Origin: Virgibacillus proomii
GTDB taxonomy: Bacteria > Bacillota > Bacilli > Bacillales > Amphibacillaceae
DNA: 64,000 nt
Assembly (NCBI RefSeq): GCF_900162615.1
Contig: NZ_FUFN01000010.1
Span: forward strand, 2,386,519 to 2,450,518
Direction: 5' to 3'
This document shows positions 17,127 to 26,403 of this stretch, piece by piece. The position numbers and the translations under genes were made by a program. Position 1 is the stretch's first letter, and each line of letters opens with the position of its first letter. The notes below the pieces were generated by a model that saw only the letters and a list, made by a program, of their open reading frames with translations, did not search any database and was not told the DNA's origin.

Positions 17127-17582
17127 TTATTTTTTCTCTACTTCCTTCATTTGTTCATGTAAATAGGAAAGTAAATCATAAAGTTGCTCTATTTGTTCTT
17201 CCGAAAAGTTTTCCAATACTTCCCCAAGATATTGTTGTCGCTTTCCGATAACTTCGTGAATAATTGTCTTTCCTTTGTTGAGTACATGAATACGAACAAC
17301 TCGCCGATCATTAGTGTCTCTGACTCTTTCCACAAGCCCATTTTTTTCCATTCGATCGACTAAATCCGTTGTCGTACTAAAAGCTAAACTAATCCGATTA
17401 GAAAGCTCGCCGATCGTTAAATCTCCCTCTTCCAAAAGCCACTGTAACGCAACGAATTGTGGAGATGTAATTGGATAGTTATTTAGAATTTTTCTACCTT
17501 TTTGTTTAATAATTCCAGATATATAGCGCATGCGCTTTTCTATCCTGTCAATTGTAGCTTTTGTCTCATTCGTTTTCAACAA
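17127..17582 (-). CDS. MarR family regulator, YsmB-like
   Basis: A 151-residue winged-helix regulator of MarR type. The recognition region is GELSNRISLAFSTTTDLVDR, followed by the wing MEKNGLVERVRDTNDRRVVR. TTG start behind GGAGGTAAC. It lies 21 bases before racE and is probably cotranscribed with it. The position corresponds to ysmB; the target genes and ligand are unknown. Confidence 0.88.
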   Translation of the reverse strand: MLKTNETKATIDRIEKRMRYISGIIKQKGRKILNNYPITSPQFVALQWLLEEGDLTIGELSNRISLAFSTTTDLVDRMEKNGLVERVRDTNDRRVVRIHVLNKGKTIIHEVIGKRQQYLGEVLENFSEEQIEQLYDLLSYLHEQMKEVEKK

Positions 17583-17699
17583 AGTTACCTCCTACACTCC
17601 CATATATACTTGTTATTTTACATAACGAAACAGTGCTACGTAAAGTATTATTATATTACAACTATGATTATATTTTATATTAGCCTAATCAACCATCTT

Positions 17700-17940
17700 T
17701 GTTTTTGTTCTTTTAGAGGTGTTTCAAAAGCACGGTAAAAATGATGAAACAGTGAATTTCAACGATAGGATGGGCTAATCTCACCGCTCAACAGGACAAA
17801 AATAACCTCGGGGCAATGATACTTTCCCAAAGGAAAAGCGTCCTTCTTTTTCGAGGACAAAAACCGTAGAAAGCAATAAACCTCGATTTTGATATTCTCT
17901 TCGTTTTTTGACCCTCTATTTTGAATAAGCCCTTTGTTTA
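17700..17940. repeat. Intergenic stretch with degenerate dispersed-repeat snippets
   Basis: Short segments such as AAAGCGTCCTTCTTTTTCGAGGAC, broken here as AAAGCGTCCTTC and TTTTTCGAGGAC, resemble those at 12.4 and 19.3 kb. No open frame of interest is present. Confidence 0.3.
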
Positions 17941-18043
17941 TTATGCCTTCCTTGCTGCTTCATTTAACTGCTCAGCAGCAGCGACAACACTCGAAGTAGC
18001 TCGTTCCATTTCTTGAATCACTTGTTTTAAATCTTCCCCCTTA
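17941..18043 (-). pseudogene. Short coding remnant, perhaps chemoreceptor-like helix
   Basis: The minus-strand frame reads GEDLKQVIQEMERATSSVVA then AAEQLNEAARKA before a stop. It is an amphipathic helix of about 33 residues with no start codon or ribosome binding site. It could be the end of a receptor or other coiled-coil protein; I cannot say which. Confidence 0.3.
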
Positions 18044-18189
18044 TCTGGTCAGTTATGACTAACACTTTTCCTTTCCGGTACCAATCTTAAAAGAACATTC
18101 CTTGCCCCTTGTTATTCCTATTATAAAAGAACCTAGGTTAAAAATACTAGGAAAATTGTACTATTATATACAATTCATAGACAAAATAA

Positions 18190-18330
18190 CAAAAATAGAA
18201 GTGCTCATTAGCGGCGTACAATCCGGAGAGCTTCTGACCATGATAAAGTGAAAATTCAATCAAGAGTACTTTTCTCCTAGAATTAGTACCATAAGAGGTA
18301 TAACCTAAGTCCTTTGAACGAAAGGAACTT
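18190..18330. repeat. Dispersed repeat, left module
   Basis: AGAAGTGCTCATTAGCGGCG, then TACAATCCGGAGAGCTTCTG. The same module occurs at 45486 and 52101 with the same order and spacing. Its ends AGAAG and CTTCT can pair. The remaining bases up to 18560 hold no gene. Confidence 0.65.
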
Positions 18331-18567
18331 TAGGAGTTGTTTGTCTCATTATGTTCGCAAAACATAAACAGATTTTAGAAATAAAAAAAGTACGTCCTTA
18401 CATTCGAGATAAAGGAAACATGCTTCTAAAACAAAGGTTGCTAATGCCTTAGCGGCAAGCTCGCTTTTCATCGGCCTTCCTTTAGATTCGAGCCGATGTT
18501 AACTGCTTGTCATTGACTAGATAACACATTACTTTAAATCAGTTATCCGCCATGAAACAGGTGCAAT

Positions 18568-18606
18568 AACTCACCTCCAACACTAGTAAATTAGAGGTGA
18601 GTTGTT
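18568..18606 (-). terminator. Hairpin downstream of the OsmC gene
   Basis: AACTCACCTC pairs with GAGGTGAGTT around a 17-base loop, 21 bases after the OsmC stop codon. The T tract is poor. Confidence 0.5.
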
Positions 18607-18626
18607 GTCCGTATATATTATAAAAA

Positions 18627-19118
18627 CTAATTTATTTCTAGTTGTAATTTTGCTTTCATACTAGCTAATACGGGAGATTTTTGTAATGCAGCCTCTGCAA
18701 TTTCCTTCACTTGCTCTTTTGGTGCAGAAGTTTTTGCTTTTAAGCGGATGGTTGGTTGTAATATTCCACCATCTCCTTCTTCTAATCCTAAAAATACGGC
18801 AGCATTTAGATCTGCTTCTACATCCACTTCAACTACTTCCAATGTAATTCCTTGTTGACTGGCAAGTACTTCAAACGTAATGGCAAAGCAGCTGCCTGCA
18901 GTTCCGATTAACATCTCTACTGGATTAGCACCTTCATCCGTGCCACCTAATGGTACAGGCTCATCCATCGTGATTGGCTTAAAATTACGAATTTGTACGT
19001 TGTTCTTCACTCCTGATTCCCAAGTTACCTTTGCATGCCAATGACGCATTTTTTGTGATGGATCCTCTTTAATCGCCTTTGTTGTTTGTTTTACTGCTTC
19101 AAAATTTATTCCATTCAT
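18627..19118 (-). CDS. OsmC family protein
   Basis: A 163-residue member of the OsmC/Ohr superfamily, thiol-dependent peroxidases or related proteins. The first conserved cysteine is present in GTAGSCFAITFEVLA, with GGTDEGANPVEML before it. At the place where peroxidatic Ohr/OsmC proteins carry the second cysteine (xCPV), this protein has KSPVLAS. It therefore probably lacks classic two-Cys peroxidase chemistry. It neighbours sulfide-oxidation genes, where OsmC-type proteins often occur, so a role in reactive sulfur handling is possible but not shown. GGAGG precedes the ATG. Confidence 0.85.
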   Translation of the reverse strand: MNGINFEAVKQTTKAIKEDPSQKMRHWHAKVTWESGVKNNVQIRNFKPITMDEPVPLGGTDEGANPVEMLIGTAGSCFAITFEVLASQQGITLEVVEVDVEADLNAAVFLGLEEGDGGILQPTIRLKAKTSAPKEQVKEIAEAALQKSPVLASMKAKLQLEIN

Positions 19119-19239
19119 GATTTATTCCTCCAATGTAGTAGTTTCATCTACATACATCTTACAAGGTTAGCTTAGAAATGAATGTAAGCTTCCTTACATT
19201 ATCCATCTTTTTTTATCTAACATCTAAGGTTCTGGTAGA

Positions 19240-19440
19240 CTCCACTTCAAGAGTTACAAAGAAATATGCTGAAGTCTAAGTGAGAGATACCGAAAAGCCT
19301 AATTCGTTCAGATTAACAGGACAAGGAAAACTTCTTGAATAGACATCGCACGCAGAAAAAGCGTTCTTCTTTTTCAAGGACAAGGAAAACTTCTTGAATA
19401 GACATCGCGATTTTTTTAAGGACAGAGAAGCTTTGGTAGC
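19240..19440. repeat. Tandem 32-base direct repeat in degenerate repeat region
   Basis: The 32-base unit beginning AGGACAAGGAAAACTTC and ending TAGACATCGC occurs at 19318-19349 and again at 19377-19408, a period of 59. It is flanked by AAAGCG and TTTTTCAAGGA snippets shared with other intergenic repeats. Confidence 0.7.
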
Positions 19441-19530
19441 GCGACATTAGCATGATTTTTCAAAACGATTAAAATTTTAGTTCTACTTCTATCAGTAAGG
19501 GATGAAAGAAAAGCCTCACGAAATGAAGCT

Positions 19531-20177
19531 TCACTTTATCCAAATCTGTTGTTTATCGTTTTTTATCATCCCTTGTTGCACCCATTTATTGATTAAGAAC
19601 GTGACCGTTTCTCTAGTTGACGCAATCATTCCGGCCATATCTTTATGGGTGAGATATTTGGGAAGAGGATACCAGCCGCCTTTCTCTTCCTTTTCATTTT
19701 TCCATTTATATGTAAGGAGTTCCATAAACGTTCTTCTACCTTATCATAAGCGACTTGTTATAAAATACGAACAACTTCATGTAATTGATTAGAAAAATGC
19801 TTTAATAATGCTAAAGACAGCTCTGGAGTATGGGCGACGGCATCCAGTATTTCTTCCTTTTCTACTTTTACAACGGAAACAGTCGTTAGCGCGATAATAT
19901 ATGCATCACTTTCTTTGGTGGTGAAAATGCTAGCTAAATCGATAAAATCACCAGCAGTTAAAATGCCTAACACACATTCCTTTCCGTCTCGATGTAGGTG
20001 AAAAATTCGTATGTCGCCTTCCATAATTAAATAAATATGGTCTGTTAATTTATATGGATGAGTAACTTGTTCCCCTTTTTTAAATGTATATTTCTTACGC
20101 TTTTTCCATTCTCCTTTTAACTCTTGGTCAAATAGGTGAATAACTCTATTCGGTTGGAGTGGGTTTTTTTCTATCAT
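19531..20177 (-). pseudogene. Crp/Fnr family regulator, broken by nonsense and frameshift
   Basis: The minus strand codes a cyclic-nucleotide-binding fold (residues 1-138: MEGDIRIFHLHRDGKECVLG and FIDLASIF) ending in VVRIL and TAA. It continues after the stop as QVAYDKVEERL, then shifts frame into MELLTYKWKN and a helix-turn-helix, HKDMAGMIASTRETVTFLIN. A single functional Crp/Fnr protein would read straight through. At least one stop and one missing base therefore inactivate it, unless a sequencing error is involved. It is divergent from the sulfide:quinone oxidoreductase gene and may once have regulated it. Confidence 0.85.
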
Positions 20178-20311
20178 TGAAAATTACTCCTTTACAGTAC
20201 AGTAAGTTTTTATCGTTTCATAATCCATTAATAAAATTATTATAGGTAGAATAAAACTAATTATCTAGTTACTTTTAACACCTATACATGTCACTAATAA
20301 AAATAAGGGAA

Positions 20312-20326
20312 ACCCCCTATAGTATT
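20312..20326. promoter_or_regulatory. CstR/CsoR-like operator candidate before sqr
   Basis: ACCCCCTATAGTATT shares the core CCCCTATAG with the much better palindrome before the glutaredoxin gene at 27795-27810. It lies about 75 bases upstream of the sqr start. Such GC-rich boxes are bound by CsoR-family repressors, including persulfide-sensing CstR. Confidence 0.4.
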
Positions 20327-20398
20327 TTATAGCATCCCTATCATACAATAGATGTATATGTGTACAAACTATACCATTTAAAATCAAGGGGGATTTAT

Positions 20399-21592
20399 AT
20401 GGCAACACATTATCGAGTTGTTATTGTTGGAGGCGGTACTGCAGGGATTACAGTTGCTGCTCAACTCCTTCGATATTCAAAAGGATTTGAACAAGCAATC
20501 GTGATTATAGATCCTGCAGAAGATCATTATTATCAACCACTATGGACTCTAGTTGGGGCTGGAGTCGCTAAAAAAGAAGTAACAAAGCGTCCCATGCGTA
20601 GCGTTATACCAGATGGTGCGGATTGGCTTCAACAAGCGGTAACTAATTTTGATCCAGAAAATAATTCTGTATACACAAACGAAGGAACTGAAATCCATTA
20701 TGATTATCTTATCGTTGGGGCAGGAATTGAAGTCAATTGGGATGCAATTAAAGGATTAAAAGAGACACTAGGAAAAAATCAAGTGTGTAGTAATTACTCC
20801 TATGAACATGTCGAATATACATGGGAAGTCATTCGTAATTTTTCTGGTGGTAATGCCATCTTCACTCACCCAAACTCACCTGTAAAATGTGGTGGTGCAC
20901 CACAAAAAATTATGTATCTTGCAGACGACGCTTTCAGAAAAGCAAGAATTCGTGACAAAGCGGAAATGCTTTTTATTTCTGCAAACCCTGCTATATTTGA
21001 TGTTAAAAAATACCGTAAAGCCTTAGAAAAAGTGTTATCCAGGAAGCAAATTGAAACATATTTTCTCCATCATTTAATTGAGGTGCGGGGAGATACAAAA
21101 GAAGCGGTCTTAGAAAATTTAGATACGAGGGAACAGCAAACAATGCCTTTCTCCATGTTGCATGTTACCCCGCCAATGCAAGCGCCAACATTTATTAAAG
21201 ACAGCCCACTTGCAGATGATAACGGCTGGGTGAATGTGCACCCACATACGTTACAACATGTACATTATGCGAATGTCTTTGGTATTGGAGATTGCAGTAA
21301 TTTACCTACTTCTAAAACGGGAGCTGCAATACGTAAACAAGCGCCGGTAGTCGTAAATAACCTCATAGCAGCAATCAAGGAAAAACCATTTGAAGCGACT
21401 TATGACGGGTACAGTTCTTGCCCACTGGTAACCGGTTATAACCGTTTAATTTTAGCTGAATTTGATTATGACAAAAATCCACAAGAGTCTATGCCATTTG
21501 ACCAAGCAGTTGAACGTAGAAGTATGTATCTAATGAAAAAGGACTTTCTTCCAATTATGTATTGGGACGGCATGCTTAAAGGAATCATGTAA
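20399..21592 (+). CDS. sqr: Sulfide:quinone oxidoreductase
   Basis: A 397-residue FAD-dependent membrane-associated enzyme that oxidises sulfide to a persulfide and passes electrons to quinone. Seen: the FAD-binding VVIVGGGTAGITVA at the N-terminus, two redox cysteines at Cys130 and Cys164 (the latter in NSPVKCGGAPQKIMYL, typical of type II SQR), and a C-terminal GDCSNLPTSKTGAAIRKQAP block. I start at the ATG behind AAGGGGG; the frame opens 13 codons earlier without a site. First gene of the sulfide module. Confidence 0.92.
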   Translation: MATHYRVVIVGGGTAGITVAAQLLRYSKGFEQAIVIIDPAEDHYYQPLWTLVGAGVAKKEVTKRPMRSVIPDGADWLQQAVTNFDPENNSVYTNEGTEIHYDYLIVGAGIEVNWDAIKGLKETLGKNQVCSNYSYEHVEYTWEVIRNFSGGNAIFTHPNSPVKCGGAPQKIMYLADDAFRKARIRDKAEMLFISANPAIFDVKKYRKALEKVLSRKQIETYFLHHLIEVRGDTKEAVLENLDTREQQTMPFSMLHVTPPMQAPTFIKDSPLADDNGWVNVHPHTLQHVHYANVFGIGDCSNLPTSKTGAAIRKQAPVVVNNLIAAIKEKPFEATYDGYSSCPLVTGYNRLILAEFDYDKNPQESMPFDQAVERRSMYLMKKDFLPIMYWDGMLKGIM

Positions 21593-21614
21593 CGATCAAA
21601 AAAGGGGTGAGGTA

Positions 21615-22175
21615 ATGACGAATACTGCTGCAAATTTGCAGGCAAATCATGAGTGGATGGATGAACTGAAACGTCCGGAAATACAGAGTGCATTAACAAA
21701 CTTGATTCGACAGTTGCCTGAAATAGAGCGCACTTTTCATTCAATGGATCAAATAACCCAATTTTCTAAATATATTTTTGAGGATACAGCCACTATGAAA
21801 GCTTTTGAACAACGCTTTCAGCTATCAAGAATAAATGAGGAATCTTTTGAAGCACTAATTACTCTTTTAGGAAAGCATCCTATCCTTCTACAAATAATTG
21901 AACTTATGGAACAAATTACATTATTTATAAAAAACGTAGTAGCAGATGAACCGTCCATGGAACAACTTAAGGCATCGCTCTTGGAACTACCACTAATTAA
22001 CCAAAGAAAAGAAGCAAAAGAACTGATAGCAGCTATTCAAGAAAGAAAAAATTCCATGGATCATTCTATTTCCATTTTTACAATCATGAAATGGATAAAG
22101 GATCCAAACGTGCAAAACTACCTTAAATATATACAAGCTACATTAGATGTTATGCAACAAAAACACGACGAGTAA
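21615..22175 (+). CDS. DUF1641 domain protein
   Basis: A 186-residue soluble, mostly helical protein. The second quarter (RIDEESFEAL-like RINEESFEALITLLGK) is the DUF1641 signature. Such proteins are often encoded next to sqr or formate dehydrogenase genes, but their biochemical role is not known. It lies 22 bases after sqr with a GGGGTGAGG site, so it belongs to the same transcript. Confidence 0.8.
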   Translation: MTNTAANLQANHEWMDELKRPEIQSALTNLIRQLPEIERTFHSMDQITQFSKYIFEDTATMKAFEQRFQLSRINEESFEALITLLGKHPILLQIIELMEQITLFIKNVVADEPSMEQLKASLLELPLINQRKEAKELIAAIQERKNSMDHSISIFTIMKWIKDPNVQNYLKYIQATLDVMQQKHDE

Positions 22176-22450
22176 ACGAAAATCAAAACTAGCTATTCAC
22201 CAAGATTCTACAACCAATAAATAAAATTGGAAACGACGCGAAGAAATGTTTTTTCGTGGATTGTATCAAAATGAAAAAAATCTTTTGTCGGTGTAATAAC
22301 GGATTATCATCCTGAAAGAAGCAGACTACTTTTCCTAGGTATGCTTATTTATAACCTATTAGCTGACTCCTTTAAACTGCTGTCTTTCGCTTCTTGTATT
22401 CATTAGATATCTCAAGATAGGTTATCGTTCAACTTCGATGCCTTACGTTT
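22176..22450. other. Gap between DUF1641 and persulfide dioxygenase genes
   Basis: About 275 bases without an open frame, terminator or clear repeat. A promoter for the following gene may lie here but I cannot point to one. Confidence 0.4.
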
Positions 22451-22501
22451 GTTTTGTATATAAACAGTACATTTTTTTTTATAAAAAGGAGTTGTAAAAC
22501 A

Positions 22502-23911
22502 ATGCTTTTAAAATATTTTTATGATGAACAGTTAGCACAAGCCTCTTACTTAGTAGGTTGTCAAATAAAAGGGGAAGCTGTAGTTATTGACCCGGCCAGA
22601 AATATTGAGCCTTATCTTTCCGCTTCTGAAAAAGAGGGAATGAAAATTGTTGGTGCATTGGAAACACATATTCACGCCGATTATGTTTCTGGAGGTAGAG
22701 AAATCGCCAATCGATTAGGAGCTAAGTTATATGTATCAGATGAAGGAAATGACGATTGGAAATACAAAAATATAGAGCATTTATCGCATACGCTGCTAAA
22801 AGATGGAGATACCATTACATTAGGCAACTTAACCTTTGAAGTAATGCATACTCCTGGGCATACACCCGAGAGCATCTCCTTTTTGCTCACGGACGGGGGC
22901 GCCAATGCAAATGAACCAATTGGTATTTTTACAGGAGATTTTGTCTTTGTCGGAGATGTTGGTCGACCAGATTTACTAGAAAAAGCAGCAGGTGAAGCAG
23001 GAACAAGCGTGTCTGGAGCGAAGGATATGTTTCATTCTTTACAACGCTTTAAACGACTACCTGACTTTTTACAGGTTTGGCCTGCACATGGAGCTGGAAG
23101 TGCATGCGGGAAATCACTTGGAGCTGTTCCATCCTCAACGGTAGGATATGAAAAACGGTTTAATTGGGCCATGCAATATGATGATGAATCTGCATTTATT
23201 GATGCTTTGTTAGCCGGTCAACCAGAACCGCCTACCTATTTTGCAATCATGAAACATGTCAATAAAGTTGGCCCAAATATAATTCATGAGCTCGAAGACC
23301 CACAAGAAATAACAGATGTGAAGCAAATAAAAGAACTATTAAACAGCGACACTCAAGTTCTTGATACTCGCGATGCCCAAGCATTCAGCAAACAACATAT
23401 CCAAGGAACGATAAACATTCCATACAACCAATCGTTTACGAATTGGGCGGGATGGATAATAAACTATGATCAACCACTCTATCTATTAACCGACCCGAAG
23501 CAAGTAAATGGGATTATAACCTCCCTTCGTTCCATCGGGATTGACCAAATTGCCGGATTCATAGATGTGAACAAGACTATTAAACATATGGATAACTTGG
23601 AATCCTACAACAACATCACACCAGATGAAGCAAAACAATGGATAACTGCTAATGACCCGGTTGTAATTGACGTCCGCAATCAATCAGAATGGGAGCAAGG
23701 TCATATGGAAGGTGCTGATCATATTATGCTCGGTACCTTAAAAGACCGTCTTCAGGAAATCCCGAAAGATCGAACCATTATAGTAGTATGTCAATCAGGT
23801 GGTCGTTCAGCCATTGGAGCAAGCCTCCTACAAGCTAATGGATTTAAGAAAGTCCTGAATTTAGCTGGAGGATATTCGCGCTGGTTAACAGAAGTAGTCA
23901 TTCCACAATAA
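22502..23911 (+). CDS. Persulfide dioxygenase-rhodanese fusion, CstB-like
   Basis: A 469-residue multidomain enzyme: metallo-beta-lactamase persulfide dioxygenase (1-240), a degenerate rhodanese without active-site cysteine (270-345) and a catalytic rhodanese (370-469). Iron ligands lie in THIHADYVSGGR, HTPGHTPES and FTGDFVFVGD; Cys20 and Cys202 occur at nearly the positions important in staphylococcal CstB, and the active rhodanese loop is VVCQSGGRS (Cys430). CstB oxidises low-molecular-weight persulfides and makes thiosulfate. The product of the upstream SQR is its natural substrate. Start chosen at the ATG behind AAAAGGAG. Confidence 0.92.
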   Translation: MLLKYFYDEQLAQASYLVGCQIKGEAVVIDPARNIEPYLSASEKEGMKIVGALETHIHADYVSGGREIANRLGAKLYVSDEGNDDWKYKNIEHLSHTLLKDGDTITLGNLTFEVMHTPGHTPESISFLLTDGGANANEPIGIFTGDFVFVGDVGRPDLLEKAAGEAGTSVSGAKDMFHSLQRFKRLPDFLQVWPAHGAGSACGKSLGAVPSSTVGYEKRFNWAMQYDDESAFIDALLAGQPEPPTYFAIMKHVNKVGPNIIHELEDPQEITDVKQIKELLNSDTQVLDTRDAQAFSKQHIQGTINIPYNQSFTNWAGWIINYDQPLYLLTDPKQVNGIITSLRSIGIDQIAGFIDVNKTIKHMDNLESYNNITPDEAKQWITANDPVVIDVRNQSEWEQGHMEGADHIMLGTLKDRLQEIPKDRTIIVVCQSGGRSAIGASLLQANGFKKVLNLAGGYSRWLTEVVIPQ

Positions 23912-23918
23912 AGTGAAA

Positions 23919-23961
23919 TTTCTATCAGTAGGGATTTTACTTTACCCCCTACTGATAGAAA
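23919..23961 (+). terminator. Terminator of the sulfide module
   Basis: A 15-base perfect stem TTTCTATCAGTAGGG / CCCTACTGATAGAAA starting eight bases after the stop codon. Its right arm merges with the start of a dispersed repeat. Confidence 0.8.
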
Positions 23962-24190
23962 TAGACTAAGAGCCATAATCTCAATCGTCGCTTGAAAAAT
24001 CGCGAAGTATCGCTGTCGTAGCAACTCTGTCCTGTCGTCCTAACGTATCGGGCATGTAGGAACCGTTATCTCCCACTTAAACTTCTTCGTACTCTTTATA
24101 ACTTTTGTAGTGGGCGTTCCGGCACCTTACATGCGGGATAACTTTGATCCGTGAAACCACCATCATAGAGGGTTTTCCCTCTATGGTAAT
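23955..24190. repeat. Dispersed repeat, full copy A
   Basis: Contains the core CGCTTGAAAAATCGCGAAG and TATCGCTGTCGTAGC, then a large imperfect hairpin: GGGCATGTAGG, AACCG and CCCAC on the left pair with GTGGG, CCGG and CCTTACATGC on the right around an ACTTCTTCGT-containing loop. It ends with a small hairpin, CATAGAGGG/CCCTCTATG (24164-24186). Matching copies lie at 29.2, 30.8 and 52.2 kb. Confidence 0.75.
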
Positions 24191-24670
24191 TGTCTTTACC
24201 TAGTAAATCTTATGTAATATAAAGTTTAAGCAAACACCAAAAAGCAAGCTATCTTAAATCCAACTAAAAGGACTATCTAATAAATGTTTTAGGATATATA
24301 TATAAGCACAAAAGTAAATTTTTATTGCCGATTATTTAATCACGGATTCTAAACTAATTCATTTTATTGACGATCTCTTCAGCTTAATGGCAGTATATGA
24401 TATTAGAGAGACTACCTTTTTCAGAAACATGCTTTATTATTCAGTAAAGCTTCATTTCGAGAAATTCATTGTTAAATCAAACATCGTAGCTTAAGCTCTT
24501 CACTTTCGTTTTTCGATAACAGCTTGATAGCTTACAGTATCCTAATACAAGATTACGAACCTGCAAAAGCTTTTTCAGAATATCACGGATACAAAACAAA
24601 TATTTACCTAGACGTAATACCTCAACACTTAAAGAAGGCATTTGCGGCATCTATACTTCGGGAAAAAACA
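24191..24670. other. Gap before the sensor kinase
   Basis: About 480 bases of AT-rich DNA. A frame from 24524 overlapping the kinase start looks spurious. No promoter or remnant could be named with confidence. Confidence 0.35.
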
Positions 24671-24687
24671 AGGGGGAGATTCAACCG

Positions 24688-25719
24688 ATGTCATCGATCC
24701 AATATGAAAATAAATATTTACGCCAAATTTTTGAGAATATTCAAGATGGTATTATCATCATGGATCAAAGCCGCAAGATTTTAGCCATGAATCCAAGTGC
24801 AAAAAAACTAACGGGATGGATGGTACATGATCGTGTCCCATATTGTTCTTTTTGTGAGCAACGACACTTACGAAGTGGCGAAAATACATGTTATCTTATC
24901 GCACATGACGAAGTCCCATATTTTCTTTCGGATATGCCGACCTATCATGGCAAGAAAATAAACGTAGAAATGAGTACTGCTTTAATGTATCACGACAAAC
25001 AAACAGATCAAAAAGAGTATTTACTTGTTTTACGTGATCAATCTCTCATGCAAAAGGAAAAAGAAGCTCAGCTGTCTAAACAAATGATCCAGAAACTGAT
25101 CGAAGCAAAGGAAAATGAGCACAAACGTCTAGCTCAAGAACTTCACGATGGAGTAGGGCAGGCTTTATACAGCATTTCCGTCGCTTTGCAGGCAATTGAA
25201 TCATTTGTAAATGATAAACGTATCCAAACATACGTAGACGATGTTCGAGAAGAGCTAAACGAAGTGATGAATGATATTAAAGCCTACTCTTATCAGCTGC
25301 GACCACAAAGCATTGATAGATTAGGTTTAATCGCAACGATAAATGGATTAATTACGACGTTAGAAAAAAGCAATCCATCCATTACGTTTACCTTTTCGTC
25401 TAATTTAACAGACCGCCTTCCACCTTTAATCGAAATTAATTTATATCGTGTGATTCAAGAAGCATTACACAATATGATTAAATATGCTGATGCAGATGAG
25501 GTAGTTGTTGAACTTACGGAATTATTGCATAAGCTAGAGTTAACGGTTCGGGACAACGGTATCGGCTTTGATATGAAGAAAGAACGCTCAAGAGGTCTTG
25601 GATTAAAACACATGGAAGAAAGAATCCATTTGCTGGGAGGTGTGTTTCACATCGTATCAGAGTTGCAACGGGGGACAATTATTCGTGCATCCATTCCAAA
25701 GGGGGAGAAGTTTCATTGA
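24688..25719 (+). CDS. NreB-like cytoplasmic sensor histidine kinase
   Basis: A 343-residue soluble kinase: PAS domain (8-120), HisKA_3 with phosphorylated His153 in LAQELHDGVGQAL, and HATPase_c (RDNGIGFDM, GLGLKHMEERI). In the PAS domain the cysteines are Cys53, Cys56 and Cys68, spaced C-x2-C-x11-C. This is the NreB iron-sulfur spacing, except that the fourth ligand (C-x2-C) is Ile71. NreB senses oxygen through a [4Fe-4S] cluster; here the cluster may be three-Cys liganded, altered or absent. Length matches NreB. The response regulator gene overlaps its stop codon. A sulfide or redox signal is plausible from the neighbours. Confidence 0.88.
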   Translation: MSSIQYENKYLRQIFENIQDGIIIMDQSRKILAMNPSAKKLTGWMVHDRVPYCSFCEQRHLRSGENTCYLIAHDEVPYFLSDMPTYHGKKINVEMSTALMYHDKQTDQKEYLLVLRDQSLMQKEKEAQLSKQMIQKLIEAKENEHKRLAQELHDGVGQALYSISVALQAIESFVNDKRIQTYVDDVREELNEVMNDIKAYSYQLRPQSIDRLGLIATINGLITTLEKSNPSITFTFSSNLTDRLPPLIEINLYRVIQEALHNMIKYADADEVVVELTELLHKLELTVRDNGIGFDMKKERSRGLGLKHMEERIHLLGGVFHIVSELQRGTIIRASIPKGEKFH

Positions 25720-26351
25720 TAAAAGTATTAATTGTTGATGATCATCGTTTAATTCGACGTGGTCTTAGACTGTTGCTTGAAGCTTATCCTGATATTGAGA
25801 TTATCGGAGAAGCTGAAGATGGCGAGCAAGCTATATTACTAACCAACAGCAATGAAGTCGATGTCATTTTAATGGATATATCGATGCCAAATGGATTAGA
25901 CGGTTTTACTGCTTCAGAAGTTATTTTAAAACAAAACGAACGGGTTCGAATTGTGCTTTTATCTATGCATGATGAGGAGGTTTATATTCAAAAAGCAATA
26001 CAAATTAATGTTTGTGGTTACATTTTAAAAAACAGCAGAGGTAGTGAGCTACATGAAGCCATTCATACTGTTTATCAAGGTAAGCGATACTACAAGGTGG
26101 GTATTCCCAATGAACAACTTGATAAATTGTTTAAGCATAGCAAAAAAGATTATTCCATTCTTTCTGTTAGGGAAAAAGAAATTCTTCGCCTCACCATTCT
26201 TGGCTATACAAATAAGCAAATTTCTCAGCGCTTAATCATCAGTCCAAAAACAGTGGAAAATCATAAAGCAAACATGATGCAAAAACTTCATTTAAAATGT
26301 AAATCAGAGTTAGTTCAATATGGCTTAACGAATCACTATCACACCATTTAG
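25716..26351 (+). CDS. NarL/NreC-type response regulator
   Basis: A 211-residue regulator with receiver domain (Asp8, Asp9 acidic pocket, phospho-acceptor Asp54 in ILMDISMPNG, Lys in YILKNS) and a LuxR-type DNA-binding domain (LSVREKEILRLTILGYTNKQ and SPKTVENHKANMMQKL). TTG start, overlapping the kinase TGA, behind GGGGGAGAAG. It is the partner of the NreB-like kinase and could control the sulfide genes on either side. Confidence 0.9.
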   Translation: MIKVLIVDDHRLIRRGLRLLLEAYPDIEIIGEAEDGEQAILLTNSNEVDVILMDISMPNGLDGFTASEVILKQNERVRIVLLSMHDEEVYIQKAIQINVCGYILKNSRGSELHEAIHTVYQGKRYYKVGIPNEQLDKLFKHSKKDYSILSVREKEILRLTILGYTNKQISQRLIISPKTVENHKANMMQKLHLKCKSELVQYGLTNHYHTI

Positions 26352-26403
26352 CCATATCATCCAGTTCATATTACCGAATAACAACAAAGGTGGGATACAA
26401 CGA

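Noticed and set aside
24524..24784. Plus-strand frame overlapping the NreB-like kinase start
   Set aside because: It runs out of frame into the kinase and has no ribosome binding site, whereas the kinase ATG has AAGGGGGAG.
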